Assembly (NCBI RefSeq): GCF_905404315.1
Contig: NC_066272.1
Coordinates: 930,001 to 994,000, forward strand
Reading direction: 5' to 3'
From: Leptidea sinapis
Taxonomy: Eukaryota; Arthropoda; Insecta; Lepidoptera; Pieridae
Length of the DNA stretch: 64,000 nt
The position numbers and the translations under genes are program-made. Below the pieces are notes generated by a model. It had not been told where the DNA came from, ran no database searches, and worked only from the letters and a program-made list of their open reading frames with translations. This document shows positions 34,230 to 46,150 of the stretch, in pieces. Numbering within the stretch: the first letter of the stretch is position 1; each line of letters starts with the position of its first letter.

Positions 34230-34582
34230 CGCTTACGCCTCTAAATTACCTACCGGCTAGAGAAATAGAGGAAGGGCCGTTACATTTGCTTTCGAGACAA
34301 GATTTAATTGATAAGCTTGTTCAGTCTTTCTGGAAGCGATGGAAATCTGACTACTTACATACCCTTCAAATGCGAAGCAAATGGAACAAGCCAACCAACC
34401 CTATCGAGGTAGGTGATGTCGTAATTATAAAGGTTGATAACGCACCGCCGCTTCACTGGCCATTAGGGCTAGTCGAGGAAGTATTTCCTGGATCAAACAA
34501 TGTTACTCGAATTGTTCGCGTGCGCACTGCTATAGGTTCATATTTGCGTCCTGTAGTACGTCTTTGTCCGCTACCTAAATAA
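34202..34582 (+). pseudogene. Integrase C-terminal region of pol, out of frame
   Basis: The frame one base back from pol is open from before 34202 to TAA 34580..34582. It encodes LPAREIEEGPLHLLSRQDLI and, later, WNKPTNPIEVGDVVIIKVDN, the expected basic C-terminal tail domain of BEL/Pao integrases. The first ATG in this frame is at 34286, well inside the domain. It is therefore a displaced part of pol, not a separate gene. The shift lies at the T4 run at 34213..34227. Confidence 0.88.
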
Positions 34583-34671
34583 TTTTGTTACTTTCGCTTA
34601 GTTTAGGATTAGGTTAAGATTTCGATTACCTTTGTTCGCATAATAGTTTTTGAAGGCAAGGCTTCAAGCCC

Positions 34672-34679
34672 GGGGGGAA
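34672..34679 (+). promoter_or_regulatory. Polypurine tract of the BEL/Pao element
   Basis: GGGGGGAA lies directly before the 3' LTR, where the primer for plus-strand DNA synthesis is expected. Confidence 0.85.
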
Positions 34680-35170
34680 TGGTTGCGCGGAATATATGTA
34701 TTTATATTATATATATTTATTTCTTATTATCCTACTCCTCCTTCAGTATCCTCTTTACCGCTTCTATATTCCATTTCCTAATGGCAGCGTACAAGGCCAC
34801 AGAGATGGCGCTAGTGGTTCGCAAAAGCCTTCAAATCCGCTAATTACGCGAAGTGAATCGAAGGACGATCATTATTGCTTTCGAAGTGCCGCTGAGTGAC
34901 ACCGCTGCGCCGCCGCACGCATTATATTGAGATTCGCGCAATCACCGCACTAACTTTATAAATTAATTAAATACCTGTGTATGTGTCAAGTTTTAGTCAT
35001 AGCGTTTCCTACTTGAAGATCAGCTGGAGACAGAACGAGCTCATCAAACAAGGTAGGTACGTTGCCTTCCTTCCGCCATATTACAATATAATCCTAATTT
35101 AAGTATATAGTTATTTCCTACCTCCTTAATTTGAACCAGCGCATACAGTCCACTAAATTCCGCAACACCA
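34680..35170 (+). repeat. 3' LTR of the BEL/Pao element
   Basis: 491 bp, apparently identical to the 5' LTR, followed by the duplicated ATGTG at 35171..35175. Confidence 0.95.
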
Positions 35171-35175
35171 ATGTG

Positions 35176-36834
35176 TGCTACTTTTACAGATGTGTTAGTG
35201 AGTAAGTGATGTGTGTAGTATTTTGCTTTTTGACAATTTTCCCTATCATAAATATTAATAAACGGCGACATATTCACGTTTAATATTTTTTATTTTCTAC
35301 CACATATTTTTTTAATTAATTTAAATCAATTAAATGAACTCAATTTTCTAAAGATCTTTAGAAAATTTAGTGTTAACTGCATATTAAAAATATAATATTA
35401 AGAATTTTAGTGCGTATTTTCTACGAAAATAAACACCATGAAAGCATCATGGATCTGTATTTACCTGTGAAATGATTCTTTAGTTGGATTGTAGCTATAT
35501 GTAAACACAACAATTACAAAAAACGACACCATTATATTTTTTAATTAATATCCGTTAAAACACAGAACAATAGCGATAAAAAATATAACGCGGTTCAAAT
35601 TGATAGGAAACAAATGGACACTTAATTGTTTCAAAACGGTTTCATGGTCTTCATCTAATCCGTCTGTTTCTTACACCTAAGTTTTTATGTAAGGATAGCT
35701 ATCTCACTTTCACACAGGTTTCGTCTATTAAGGTTGTATACTAAGTTTATGATTTCAACACTATTTTCTGTCGTCAAACAGAAGTATGCAAGCACATCCA
35801 CACATATCATCCACCATCTGGTGACCATCTTGCTTGTATCACTTCTCATCATAAGAAGTTTAGGTGTTAATATTCGTGCATGCCAGTGACTTTGCTCATA
35901 GTGCTAAGGCGGGTGACCTGCGATCAGCGTTGTTCTGCATTTTTGGTGACAAAAATTATGTTATTTGGAATAATATTAACCTACCGTTTACATTTAAAAC
36001 TAAATATTCCAAGGACAGTTTATGATTTTAATTATAACAAGTGATTTGAAGAAATAAAAAGTACAACAATCATCCGACGTTTTATATCATCATTATTATA
36101 TTTATTTATTCTACTGCTAGTTTGTGAATTTAGAGAAAAACTGTTATAACTAAAGTGATTACAGACCAGGCCTTAAAGACTCATTATCGATAAACTAATT
36201 ATACACAATATATACGCAACAATTTATGGATCTTATATCTATCTGATAACTTCTTGTTTTCAAACATATTGATTATATAGTAATTTAAGGCATTGTAAAT
36301 CTGAAGCCAATAGACATGATTAGAGCTACCGTGATCTACGAAATTTTCACTAATGTCTATAAGTTAAATGCTCAATATGGTTTTGGTTTCGTAACCAATG
36401 TCTAATACCATCTAGTAACCAGCATTGGTACTAAAGAAACCCAGCATGTTATAAAATCATAACAAAATAAAATATGGTCCATGTCCCCCCACTAATACTT
36501 TGTATATAAGTAAAAATGTTATTTTTCACCAAGATGCCTCCGGTTTGATCCTCGCCCCAATATAAACGTTTATTTGATGCTTTATAAGGTCGGCAACATT
36601 TTTTATGGGCCACGATAATCACATAATTATGAAGTGATGATATGTTCGTTTGTCCTGCACTTCGTCTACAAATCGACTTGATGAGTTTTATACATCTATA
36701 CATACATATAATCACGCCTGATCATATGTCTGATAAACGATACAACCTTTGGTATTCTTAATCTTAAAAGTCATATCAGAAGGTTCAACTACGGTTGTTT
36801 GATACAATATCAATATCACATAAATTGAATCCAT
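35176..36834. other. No gene seen; right flank of the BEL/Pao insertion
   Basis: AT-rich flank with short open frames only (for example 36449..36715 on the minus strand). No exon or repeat was recognised. Confidence 0.4.
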
Positions 36835-37025
36835 GCTTCTTTTGTATAGGGGGGAGGAGGATGGGAAGTGGAGAGGCATGGACAGGCAGACCCATGGACA
36901 TCTTTAACACCAGGGGCAAGAGATGGGTTGCCGGCCTTTGAGTTGAGAGTGTGCAGGAAAACTGCCCACTAATCACTATTCGAGACAAGAAGTTCCTCGC
37001 AAAATGCACGGTTATAGAATGCCAA
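36835..37025 (-). mobile_element. LINE 3'-end fragment (same family as 61058..61500)
   Basis: The plus strand reads GGGGGGAGGAGGATGGGAAG, ATGGACATC and GGGTTGCCGGCCTTTGAG, then TTCCTCGCAAAATGCACGG. It matches 61070..61310 with substitutions and small indels. The minus-strand frame is broken. Confidence 0.7.
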
Positions 37026-38965
37026 ACGTCAAAAAGACGTTTCGCTTTTTCAATAACGTTTAATATTAATCTTCTTCAATTCGATACCGCTCTTAAACTA
37101 TACTGTTTAAGTTATTAAGCACTGCACCATTCTCATTATAAGTTATACAAAGTAACGTTTGTGTCAAATGTTTCATACATTTTCAGAGACACTTAAAATG
37201 TAAACTGTAGCCACTACGTCGCGGCGGGTTGTTATTTCATTTTCATACAAATCGTAGTAACCATTGCTGTATTATCATACAGATGTATCTATCCATATTC
37301 GAAAGGGTTCTTTATTTTAAAGCACAATATTTGTATACCTAGGAATATTTAAGTATTCTCTATGAGTCTTCGGTTGTACACATAAAAACTGTCTTAGTAA
37401 CGTGACTTGATTTTAAAATATATATTAAGACTTTGAACCAGACTGACTTTATTACGCGCATTACTTTTAGAGCTCTCGTGATCAAGGCGATATAGCAATA
37501 GTGGAACGAAAACTATTTTCGTAATATTTTGTGGGTTGGTTAATAAGATCAGCACTTTAATGAAATCTGCCTTTCTCAATAAATTTTTGATATGACAGTT
37601 AATTTCAAGATACAATTAGTGAAAATATGAAAGTTAATAAATATAATCTTTAAAAATCCCTTGAAATATCTTAGTTCTTCGTGTAGAATTATATATATTA
37701 CAAGACGTTACATAGTGTGGCACTTCACGTGCTATATATATATAGCGTATATACACGAGTGATGTGAAATCAGCATTGTTAGCAAAGAAAATCCTTGTCA
37801 AAGTGCAAGCTTCGGAATTGGATGTCTGTATGAGAATAATGATCTCTATATCCTGGTAAGAAGGACGTTTCTTCAATGTCTTTGAAGATAGCCTAGACAA
37901 ATGTTTGTTGAGTACTTTGTACACCTGGGCTTGTGTTGTTCGTGTCTTTGTGAAGGTCCTTAACCATTATCGTATCTTTGAAATATTAACATTATTCTAT
38001 TTTATAGTGCACAACAACATAAACTACTCGTATATTATGTTATAACTCTCTGGTAGTCGTATCAAAATCTGAATCCCATTTCACTAGTTTATGACAATTG
38101 TTATAAATTATTTACTTGTGTGTTCGTGTATGAACGCTGAACTCCTGAAAGACGTGAGCGATTTTGTTAAAATGTTATTTATGAGTTTGAATTGGGCTTT
38201 GCTTTAACTGCAATTAATATTATAATATTATGTAGGGATCTCTGAATGGATAATTATCAGAATCTGTTGCACAAAACAAAGAGAGGCTTTCGATAAAAAC
38301 TATTACTTACCGTACGGTGCTTAGCTGCTAACAACGCATAACTCCTTCACACAGTTTCCCAACTTAGTTCGTATGTAATTTCCTGTTCACTAATCTGTAG
38401 GCTGATAGCTTTGAAGCATCGAACCCCGCAGAACTCATTAAGAACATGAATTGAAAAGTTAATGTGGTAAATTGTTAGGCAGCTCTTTAAAGATGAAACT
38501 TTTAGCAGTAAAATTTTGTTATTAAGAATAATCAACTGTTCTTTTTATCTTTACTTACATCTTAAGGCTAACAAGTTTTTTTGTTTATATTACTGGAATT
38601 TAATTATTGATTTCTGATGATGGCAAGAGTCATGAAGAATAAATAGCTATCTAGCACTATGTTATAACTCTTAGCTACCTTTTTTTTTAAACAAAAAGCA
38701 CTGCACTGATTTTATCTGCAGCTGCGCTGGAGAAATAGTTAACAATAAGTGACTTAGCTCTAAAAATATTGATCCTTACTACATTTATGTGTCTATACTA
38801 ATAAGTAGGGAGACGGTTTTTGTCCTTCGGTTATGCTGCGAAAATTAAGTTACCTTACCGGAGTAATACTTACATCATAAGATGCAAAGTGTTTAGGAGA
38901 TGGTTTTATTATATATGATATGTTAGAGATTTGTTATTTTTTTTATTTTTAGAAAATTTAACGTT
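37026..38965. other. No gene seen
   Basis: AT-rich spacer. Short ORFs at 37394..37615, 37634..37924 and 38347..38535 have no motif. A near-palindromic ATATATATATAGCGTATATA patch lies near 37732..37751. Confidence 0.4.
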
Positions 38966-39160
38966 CTGTGCCAGCGCTCTTCCACTGAGAAAACCGTTCA
39001 TAAGTCTTGTATGTCTTGTTCAACTCTCAGATTGTGGCGTCATCTACAGGATCTACTTTATAGTTGATAACATGCTCAACCCCAATATTTGCATATTAGG
39101 AAATTTACTTGAGATGTCGCCCTTTCAAATCTAAACAATTTGATATTTTTTAAAGTGATA
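38966..39160 (-). mobile_element. tRNA-related SINE, copy 3 (truncated)
   Basis: The minus strand gives an A-box-like TTCTCAGTGGAAGAGCGC near 38966..38985. The shared body follows: CTTGTTCAACTCTCAG, ATCTACAGGATCTACTTTA, CCCCAATATTTGCATATTAG and CCTTTCAAATCTAAACAATT. The B-box end is missing. Confidence 0.65.
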
Positions 39161-39231
39161 ACTCTCACTTCTGTGATTAATAACACAAATTAAACTTGAA
39201 AACAGCATTTGAATGTTATATATATATACAG

Positions 39232-39295
39232 TTACTTCACTCCCAACGAAAGGTATCATTTACTTTTTCTTACCATTTACCACAGAAAAGTTTTT
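39232..39295 (-). mobile_element. LINE tail scrap (family of 1..230)
   Basis: CTTCACTCCCAACGAAAGGT followed by ATCATTTACTTTT and TACCATTTACCACAGAAA resembles the window start and 62950..63020. It is too short for a firm call. Confidence 0.4.
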
Positions 39296-39296
39296 A

Positions 39297-40520
39297 ATAA
39301 TAATAATAATCATTTATTTCGGACACTATACATCCATAAGTATTAGTTATTAAGTTAGTAACAATTATTCTTAGACTAACTTAGTAATGTTAGTGGTAGT
39401 GTTAGTAATTGTATGTTAGTTACAATTTTTTTTTAAAATGATGTTAGTAAGGTTAGTTATTTTCACAATAAGTTGCACCTAGCTAGAGGCGCATGCAAAC
39501 CTATCCAATGCCTCAGCAGTGGGGAGTCTCACCTTCATGCTAACGCGCTTAGAATAGTGTTGGGGCTAGCCTGGAGCCTGTTCATTAATGATGCGCATAT
39601 TTTTCTAATGATCGCGTAAAAATCATCAACGCGCGCCTCCGCAAACATGCCGGATTCTGCGTATAGCCGGTCCAAAGGCTTCACGTGTAAAATGATTGGT
39701 AATAAGCATTAAACAGAGTTATTTTGACTTGTTCACTACAACGCGCAAACCTTCGGGCCAGCATATTACAGCGGACAGCCAGCGCCCTACGTTCCCTCTC
39801 CAAGTCTAGGTTATCACTTAGGTTGTCGGAGACCTAGTGGCCAAGATATTTAAACTTCGTTACCATATTTAGTGGTGCGTTACACAGCGATAGAGGTTCT
39901 TTATGTTCGTAAATTTTATTACCCGACTTAAATATCATAAATTCGCTTTTACTTGTATTGTATCGAAGACTATGGGCCTCCACATAACGTTCACATATTT
40001 TCAGCAGCTTTCTTATCCCCTTCATTGAGGGGCTCAGCAGAACCATGTCATCTGCGTAGCTGATGTTGTTGACACATACACCAGCCACGTGACACCCAAT
40101 CCTGGTACGGCTGAGCTCCTCAACGAGGGAGATTATGTACAAATTAAAAATACGAGGCGAGCTGATCCCCCTGTCTCACCTCGCACTCCAGACCAAAGGC
40201 ATCCGAATAGGCATTAACCCACTTAACCACGTTTTCTTGATTACCGTAGCAGAATTTTAGGAGCGAAATTATGTCGTCTGTTACACTAGTATCACGACGT
40301 AATTTTTCCCACAAGATATTATACGAAACCATATCGAACGCCTTCGATAGGTCTAGATAGCAGGCGTAGACTGGCGTTTTTCTTGCCGTGTAATATTGGA
40401 CAGTTTGCTTGAGACATAGTATCGCAGTTTCGGTTGATAAGCCTGGTCTAAAACCGAATTGGGCATCATTATAAATAAGCAATTTATTTGAATTTCGTAA
40501 CGCATTGGTTTTGTTAGTTT
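39297..40520 (-). mobile_element. LINE with reverse-transcriptase ORF, 5'-truncated
   Basis: The minus-strand RT is split by a frameshift near 40143. The first part (40482 to 40144) has FGFRPGLSTETAIL, CYLDLSKAFDMVS and EVRQGDQLA; the second (40142 to 39834) has the catalytic NISYADDMVLLSPS and later LRYNTSKSEFMIF. A degraded C-terminal stretch and 3' UTR follow, ending in a (TAA)n tail at 39297..39312. The endonuclease and ORF1 are absent. The short tandem tail and the motif order are those of CR1-like or related LINEs; the clade is not certain. Confidence 0.88.
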
Positions 40521-40968
40521 ACCGAGTAGTAGGCATATCAAGTATATGATTATTCCTGGTACTAAAATTATGATGATCATTATTGTACATTAGAAAATTC
40601 GCAAATGTGTCTATATAAATACACAGTCATGAGTATAATATATTATGTCAATTTCTTAAAATATTTCTCTTGATGATTATTTAGGACATTTAAATAGCGC
40701 AAATAGCCCTCATCTGCAGAACAAAGAAGCTATTATTATGAAAGTAACAACAGTAAACTAGGTTATTCGTATCTATGTCAGTCAATTATCTAATCGTTTT
40801 AACCCCGAATGATGCAGTTAAGTATATTAGCCAACTCTTTAATTTGGGAATAAAATTGGAATTCGATCGCCAAAAAATTTAGCAGATTCCACCGGTTTTA
40901 CATCCTCTCTAATAAAAATAACTCACTCGTATTTACGTTTACCTCAGTACCTTTGATATATTTAGTAT
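40521..40968. other. No gene seen
   Basis: AT-rich spacer between two LINE insertions. No recognised feature. Confidence 0.4.
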
Positions 40969-41815
40969 TTTTTTTTTTTTATGGAATAGGAGGACAAACG
41001 AGCGTACGGGTCACCTGGTGTTAAGTGATCACCGCCGCCCACACTCTCCTGCAACACCAGAGGAATCACAAGAGCGTTGCCGGCCTTTAAGGAAGGTGTA
41101 CGCGCTTTTCTTGAAGGTACCCATGTCGTATCGTCCCGGAAACACCGCACAAGGAAGCTCATTCCACAGCTTCGTGGTACGAGGAAGAAAGCTCCTTGAA
41201 AACCGCACTGTGGAGGACCGCCACAAATCCAGATGGTGGGGATGATATCGTAACTTGTGGCGTGTCGTGCGAAGGTGAAATTCGGCGGCAGGAATCAGGT
41301 TGAACAGCTCTTCGGAACACTCCCCGTGATAAATGCGGTAGAAGACACACAATGAAGCGACGTCTCTACGCAACGCCAAGTGATCCAGCCGTTCACAGAG
41401 TACTGGGTCCCCGACAATTCGAGCTGCTCTGCGTTGCACGCGGTCAAATGGATCGAGCTGATACTGGGGTGCGCCAGACCAGAGATGACAGCAATACTCC
41501 ATGTGAGGCCGGACCTGCGCTTTGTAGAGCGCTAGAATGTAGGCCGGCTTGAAGTATTGCCGTGCTCTATTTATGACGCCCAGTTTCTTTGAAGCCAGTT
41601 TGGCTTTGCCCTCCAGATGGCCACGGAATTGGCAATTGCTCGAGATTTCGAGACCCAGTATTCCGATACTAGGCGAGGCTTTAAGGGAAGTGTTCTCGAA
41701 GAGGGGTGATACGGCAAATGGGGTTTTTTTAGTGGTAAACGCGCAAACTTGAGTCTTCTGGGGGTTAAATTGGACAAGGTTCAACTTACCCCATTCCGCG
41801 ACCTTCTCGTATAAT
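40969..41815 (-). mobile_element. LINE 3' end with ORF2 C-terminus (Jockey/CR1 type)
   Basis: The minus-strand frame 41784 to 41029 is open for 251 codons. It reads FNPQKTQVCAFTTKK, then YKAQVRPHMEYCCHLWSGAP, RVQRRAARIVGDP, ALRRDVASLCVFYRIYHGEC and FLPRTTKLWNELP. This is the thumb and C-terminal part of a non-LTR reverse transcriptase, downstream of the catalytic motif. The 3' UTR contains GTGATCACTTAACACC and ends in an A-tract (T-run 40971..40980 on the plus strand). The upstream break near 41815 marks 5' truncation. Fragments of the same family lie at 1610, 19055, 44080, 53412 and 54190. Confidence 0.9.
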
Positions 41816-42092
41816 TGATATTTAACAATATATCACAAAGATCATTGTTTACTTCATCATACGTATTATAATAAACCTCTTGTTTGTTGTGTGTCGCTTT
41901 TAACATAGTATTGAGTTATTTGGTTTGTTTCTTTTTATCAAACTAGTTTAGTTTGATTAATCTGTCCTATTTGTATTTTATTACTATTTAGGATATGAAG
42001 TACTCCATGCTGAGTATAGGCTCCCTAAAATTAAGAATTTGTCATAAATTGTTCCAAGAAAATCCAATGGAATTTAAACAGTTGAGCTTATA

Positions 42093-43171
42093 CCTTGGTA
42101 ACACTGAAAATTTTTAGAAAATGAAAAGCGGCTTAATGTAGAAATTTGCCAATACTTTTGTTGTTTTTCGAAGTAATCTCCGTGCCTCTCTACACATCGT
42201 CGCATTCGATGGAACCACTTAGAAAAGCAGTGGGACTCGTAAAGCGAATACCTCGAATTTTATCTTTAGTTCTTGGGAATAAATAAAAGTCGCTAGGCTC
42301 CAGGTCAGTACTGTATGGTGGATAACTCATTATCTCGACAACTGCTATAGTCAAATATTCAACAGTCAGTTTCGCGGAGAGTGCTGAAGCATTGTCGTGG
42401 TAAATTAGGATACTGCTTCGAGGGCGCTGCTGTCGAATTGTTTCCAAGACATACCAGTCTGCTGTAACTGTCCTTCTATCTTCTAGCACAACTGTCGCGA
42501 AATGACCTTTCCGACCAAAGAATGAGGCAATCATCTTTTTTCCTTTATTTACCTTACTTGGCCGATCCTCGAAAGAAGACACCCACTGATCTGATTGTCT
42601 TTTGGTTTTGGGTTCATAGCAATATATCCAGCTTTCATCACCTGTGATGATGTCAAATACAGCATTTGAGTCACCGCCGTAACTTATTAAACATTCGGCG
42701 ACACCAATCCATGCGAAGGTGTTTCTGGTCGTCGGTTAAAGTATGGGGAATCCATCTGGTACAAAGCTTCCTGACGCCTAAATGTTCATGTAATATATTT
42801 TGAACTTGACTCATACCAATGCCTAGGCTTGCCCGTATCTGTTGATAGGTATCTATCACTCTCTTATCTTCCTCTATCATACGTCGCACAGCACTGATTT
42901 TATCTTCAGTAGTCGCTGTTAAAGGACGCCCCTCACGCGGTTCATCATTGAGATTGCTACGTCGACGCTTAAGCTCCTTAATCCAATTGTAAATAGTGGC
43001 ACGAGATGGGGCTTCATTAAGAAATACTAATCGCAGCCTATCATAGCTTTGTTGTTTAGTAAGCCCAAAACGAAAGTCATAATAAATCATTGTTTTTCAA
43101 TGTTTTTAAAAAAGTTTTCATTAGCAATGTTTCTAACTGGCCAGTTCTAAACATTTTCAGTGTTACCCACG
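42093..43171 (-). mobile_element. mariner transposon (D,D34D), full length, decayed
   Basis: Inverted ends (GGTAACACTGAAAATTTTTA near 42097; complement of TAAACATTTTCAGTGTTACC near 43149..43168) and TA duplications at 42091..42092 and 43172..43173 delimit a 1079-bp element. That is about 200 bp shorter than typical, mostly near the left end and around 42583..42670. The ORF runs on the minus strand and is broken. Confidence 0.92.
42190..43090 (-). pseudogene. mariner transposase pseudogene
   Basis: The first part (43090 to 42671) has the N-terminal helix-turn-helix domain: DFRFGLTKQQSYDRL, EAPSRATIYNWIKELKRRRS, DEPREGRP, then a linker ending in LTDDQKHLRMDWC. A frameshift follows near 42671; the text GDESWIYCYEPKTK just after holds the first catalytic Asp. 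The second part (42582 to 42190) has HDNASALSA (second Asp) and DLEPSDFYLFP (third Asp) with 34 residues between, the classical mariner spacing. At least one frame break and an internal loss make it inactive. Confidence 0.92.
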
Positions 43172-43173
43172 TA

Positions 43174-43711
43174 TCTTAAGATTTCAAATCAATCTGGACA
43201 ATTTTAACTTTGAAAACTCCAGTAAGAAAGCACGCGTGTTTAATATATAATTCAACACTCCTGGAGAGTATTTCAGACTATCAGATACTTTTCGATTATA
43301 TTATATATTTTATCGATAAGTAACTTGTGGAGTGCATATTATAGTGTATAATCATTTATTTTTAATTGTAACAATGTTTTTATTTTTCAGATTTTTTTTA
43401 AATTTCTTTTTATAGAGATTGTTATAAATAATAATTTCTAAAAGCAAAATATTCCTTCCTCTTACGCTGGTTTTATAGAATTGGGAACTTAATAAAACAA
43501 TTTATAAGTAACACGTCTAATAATTTTCAAAAGCGCAATGACGAACGATTTATAATCGTAATTAATTTAAAGGTAAAGCTATAAAGAGAAAGACGACTTG
43601 ACCCCAATCTATGAAATTCTCTGGTTAAAAGAAAAACTAAAGTAAATTATTTCAATAGGTGATTCATTCGAAATTAGTAGTAAGTATACAAACATTATAA
43701 TGTTGCTATAT
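43174..43711. other. No gene seen
   Basis: AT-rich spacer between the mariner and the SINE-like repeat. Confidence 0.4.
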
Positions 43712-43992
43712 TTGATACGCCATGCCCATTACAATGCAGTGCCGCTCAGGATTCCTGAAAAACCCAAAAGTTCTGAGCGGCACTACAATTGCGTTCGTCA
43801 CCTTGACACACGATGTTAAGTCTCATTTGCCCAGTAATTTCACTAGCTATGGCGCCCTTCAGACCGAAACATAGTAATGTTTACACATTACTTCTTCACG
43901 GCAGAAATAAGCACCGTTGTACCCATATTGTCCCCATTGTGGTGGTACTCATAATCTAGCCACATTCTGTGCGAAAGAGCCTCCCACTGGTG
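43712..43992 (+). repeat. Dispersed SINE-like repeat, copy 3 (most complete)
   Basis: The fullest copy here, from TTGATACGCCATGCCCATTA to GAGCCTCCCACTGG. It contains an internal hairpin at 43739..43783: GTGCCGCTCAG and its exact complement CTGAGCGGCAC around a 23-nt loop. The CCCATATTGTCCCCATTG part is locally duplicated relative to copy 1. The reversed AGCTGACCCGGCAAAC word follows at 44009..44024. Confidence 0.85.
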
Positions 43993-44079
43993 AAGTCTGG
44001 GCGTTTGCCGGGTCAGCTTGTTAAGATACGAATATACGAAGAATGAAAGAATAGTGAGGATAACTTAATAAAATGATTT

Positions 44080-44410
44080 GTGGCATGTTGTGTCCAATTC
44101 CACGGTCACCTGCAGGGCGAAAACAAATTGGCTTTGAAGAAGCTGGGCGTCATTAATAGAGCACGGCAATACTTCAAGCTGGCCCACATTCTTGCGCTCT
44201 ACGACTCTACTGGTCTTCTTCCACGTACTACAAAGCTGTGGTTCTTTGTGCGGTGTTTCCGGGACGATATGACATGGATACCTTAGATAAAAATGCGTAC
44301 ATCTTCCTTAAAGGCCTACAACGCTCCTGTGATTCCTCTGGTGTTGCAAGAAAATGTGGACGGCGGAGATCACTTAACACCAGGTGACCCGTACGCTCGT
44401 TTCCGTAAGA
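44080..44410 (+). mobile_element. LINE fragment with internal deletion (family of 40969)
   Basis: The plus strand reads FHGHLQGENKLALKKLGVIN, then ARQYFKLAHILALYDST, and jumps directly to LLPRTTKLW. The part between (about 120 residues in the 40969 copy) is deleted. It continues to the 3' UTR words GTGATTCCTCTGGTGTTGCA and GATCACTTAACACCAGGTGA. No tail is seen. Confidence 0.85.
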
Positions 44411-45990
44411 AAATGACACTCTTGATTCGTAATTTAACAATATAATATTCTAAGCATAATATGAACAAAATAATTACAATAACGAGGTTGGCAGCATGTG
44501 ACAGCCCTTATGTGGTTTGTGTCGTTTGCAATTTATATGTTAAAAGTTTCAACTGAACTGTACAACTGATCCTGTTGCAAAATTAACTGCAACTCGGTTT
44601 AGCTTTGCTAAATGAAATCCGTTCCGACTTGGATTTGGAACGACTGTTGTTATCTATTATATCCACTTATATTGTACAATTTTGTGAACGTTGTCGTTCG
44701 TTGATTGAAAATAATATTTGTGGTATTTTTAAGAACAAGTAGTGATGTTAAGCGATCTTATTTGACCGCATTAACAGTAACATAATCTTTGTAGTATAAT
44801 AATGAATAATGATCTAAATCTTTGTAGTAATATGATATTAATAGATACCAATACGAAGACATAAATAAAATGAAATAAAGCTCTTAATAAAATACATAAG
44901 AAGACGGTTCTACATAAGCTTACCTTTTTTATCGTAATTAAATAATAGTGGTGTATATCAACCAGGTCCCATAAATATAACCGAGCTTTGCTTAGATAAT
45001 GGGCTTAAAAGGTGATAGTTCTATACGACAAAAAAAATAACCACAACATATAGGTATTATTTTATGATCAATTACTATCATATAAATTTAAAATTCTCCT
45101 GGTGACGCTCTGATCCATTAAAAATGAATATTATTATATTCGACACGAAATTAAAATGAGATAAATTACGTAAGTATCTTTGAATTTAAAATAAATTTCC
45201 TGGTACTCCCTCAGGTTGGAAGACAATGTGCTTATAAAATGCTCAGTTAAGAAGATTTCCCCTGAGGGAGATTCCAAAGAATTTTCCACTTTTACAGCTT
45301 TGCATTTTGATTGTAGACACTTATAACAATGTATATAGATTATAAATGTAGATATCTTTGTATGTATGAGTGAAATTTACCTGTGGTATATACTCTGGTA
45401 TAATCTGCTGACATATTTCACGCGTAGCTTGAAATCTATACACATAAACAAAATTGCAGTGTCTGTTTATCATGTCTGATATCATATTATTATTTCTATA
45501 ATTTCAACACTCTTTTCTGGCTAATCTACAAAACTGCTGAACAAATTTTAGCTCAGGTTTCATTCATAATATGGTATAACCAGTAACTAACTGTACTTAT
45601 TTTGAAAATTATTAAGTTTACCGCGCATAAAAGAAATTCCAGATTGTCACGTAAAAAAAAGTTACGCAGTCTTCATATCCGATCACTACTGACGTTGGTC
45701 ATCCGTCATATACCGTACCGACACAGATTATTACCAACAGCCAACTACTACTTATGATACCAATGATCATCAGGTTAAAACGAAACATATATTTTGAAGT
45801 TTTATCGGGGCGCAAATTGTCCGATCGTTCCTCGCCACCACATACTAATGTGATTTTATCATTCGAATATTTTTATACATTATATAATTATTATGTACGT
45901 ATAATTTCGTATATTCCCCTTTATACGGTGGCCAGCACTTTTGTTAATGTTCTAGTGTTTTAAAAGAGAATGGGCCACGATGACGCATCA
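44411..45990. other. No gene seen
   Basis: AT-rich spacer. A 69-codon ORF (45754..45963) has no motif. Confidence 0.4.
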
Positions 45991-45994
45991 GGTG

Positions 45995-46150
45995 ACCGTA
46001 ATGACGTTCTATACATATAGGCAATTCACGTCATACAGGACCAAACAAATAAGGCTCATGCTACGAATTACACCATAATAATTTTCTAAATACGCATTTC
46101 TGCACTTACTCCAGTTATTGAAAATATTATTGGTCAATAAAGTTGAGTTT
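45995..46150 (+). repeat. Two-copy dispersed repeat (partner at 455..620)
   Basis: GACGTTCTATACATATAGGC, CAATTCACGTCATA, TTACTCCAGTTATTG and TATTGGTCAATAAAG align with 455..620 in the same orientation. Family unknown; no ORF. Confidence 0.6.

Larger units (their letters stand above)
28188..35170 (+). mobile_element. BEL/Pao LTR retrotransposon, complete, young
   Basis: A 6983-bp element with two 491-bp LTRs (28188..28678 and 34680..35170) that look identical base for base by eye. They begin TGGTTGCG and end AACACCA (TG...CA). A 5-bp duplication ATGTG flanks the element at 28183..28187 and 35171..35175. The order is LTR, primer site, about 680-nt leader, gag, pol (protease, RT, RNase H, integrase), polypurine tract, LTR, which is the BEL/Pao order. 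Identical LTRs imply recent insertion. Two frame breaks divide the coding region: gag ends at 30658 with pol in the +1 frame, and pol stops at 34229 with the C-terminus in another frame. Confidence 0.96.

Noticed and set aside
29390..34582. An intact retrovirus with an envelope gene
   Set aside because: After the integrase tail there is only about 90 bp to the polypurine tract; no envelope-like frame is present.
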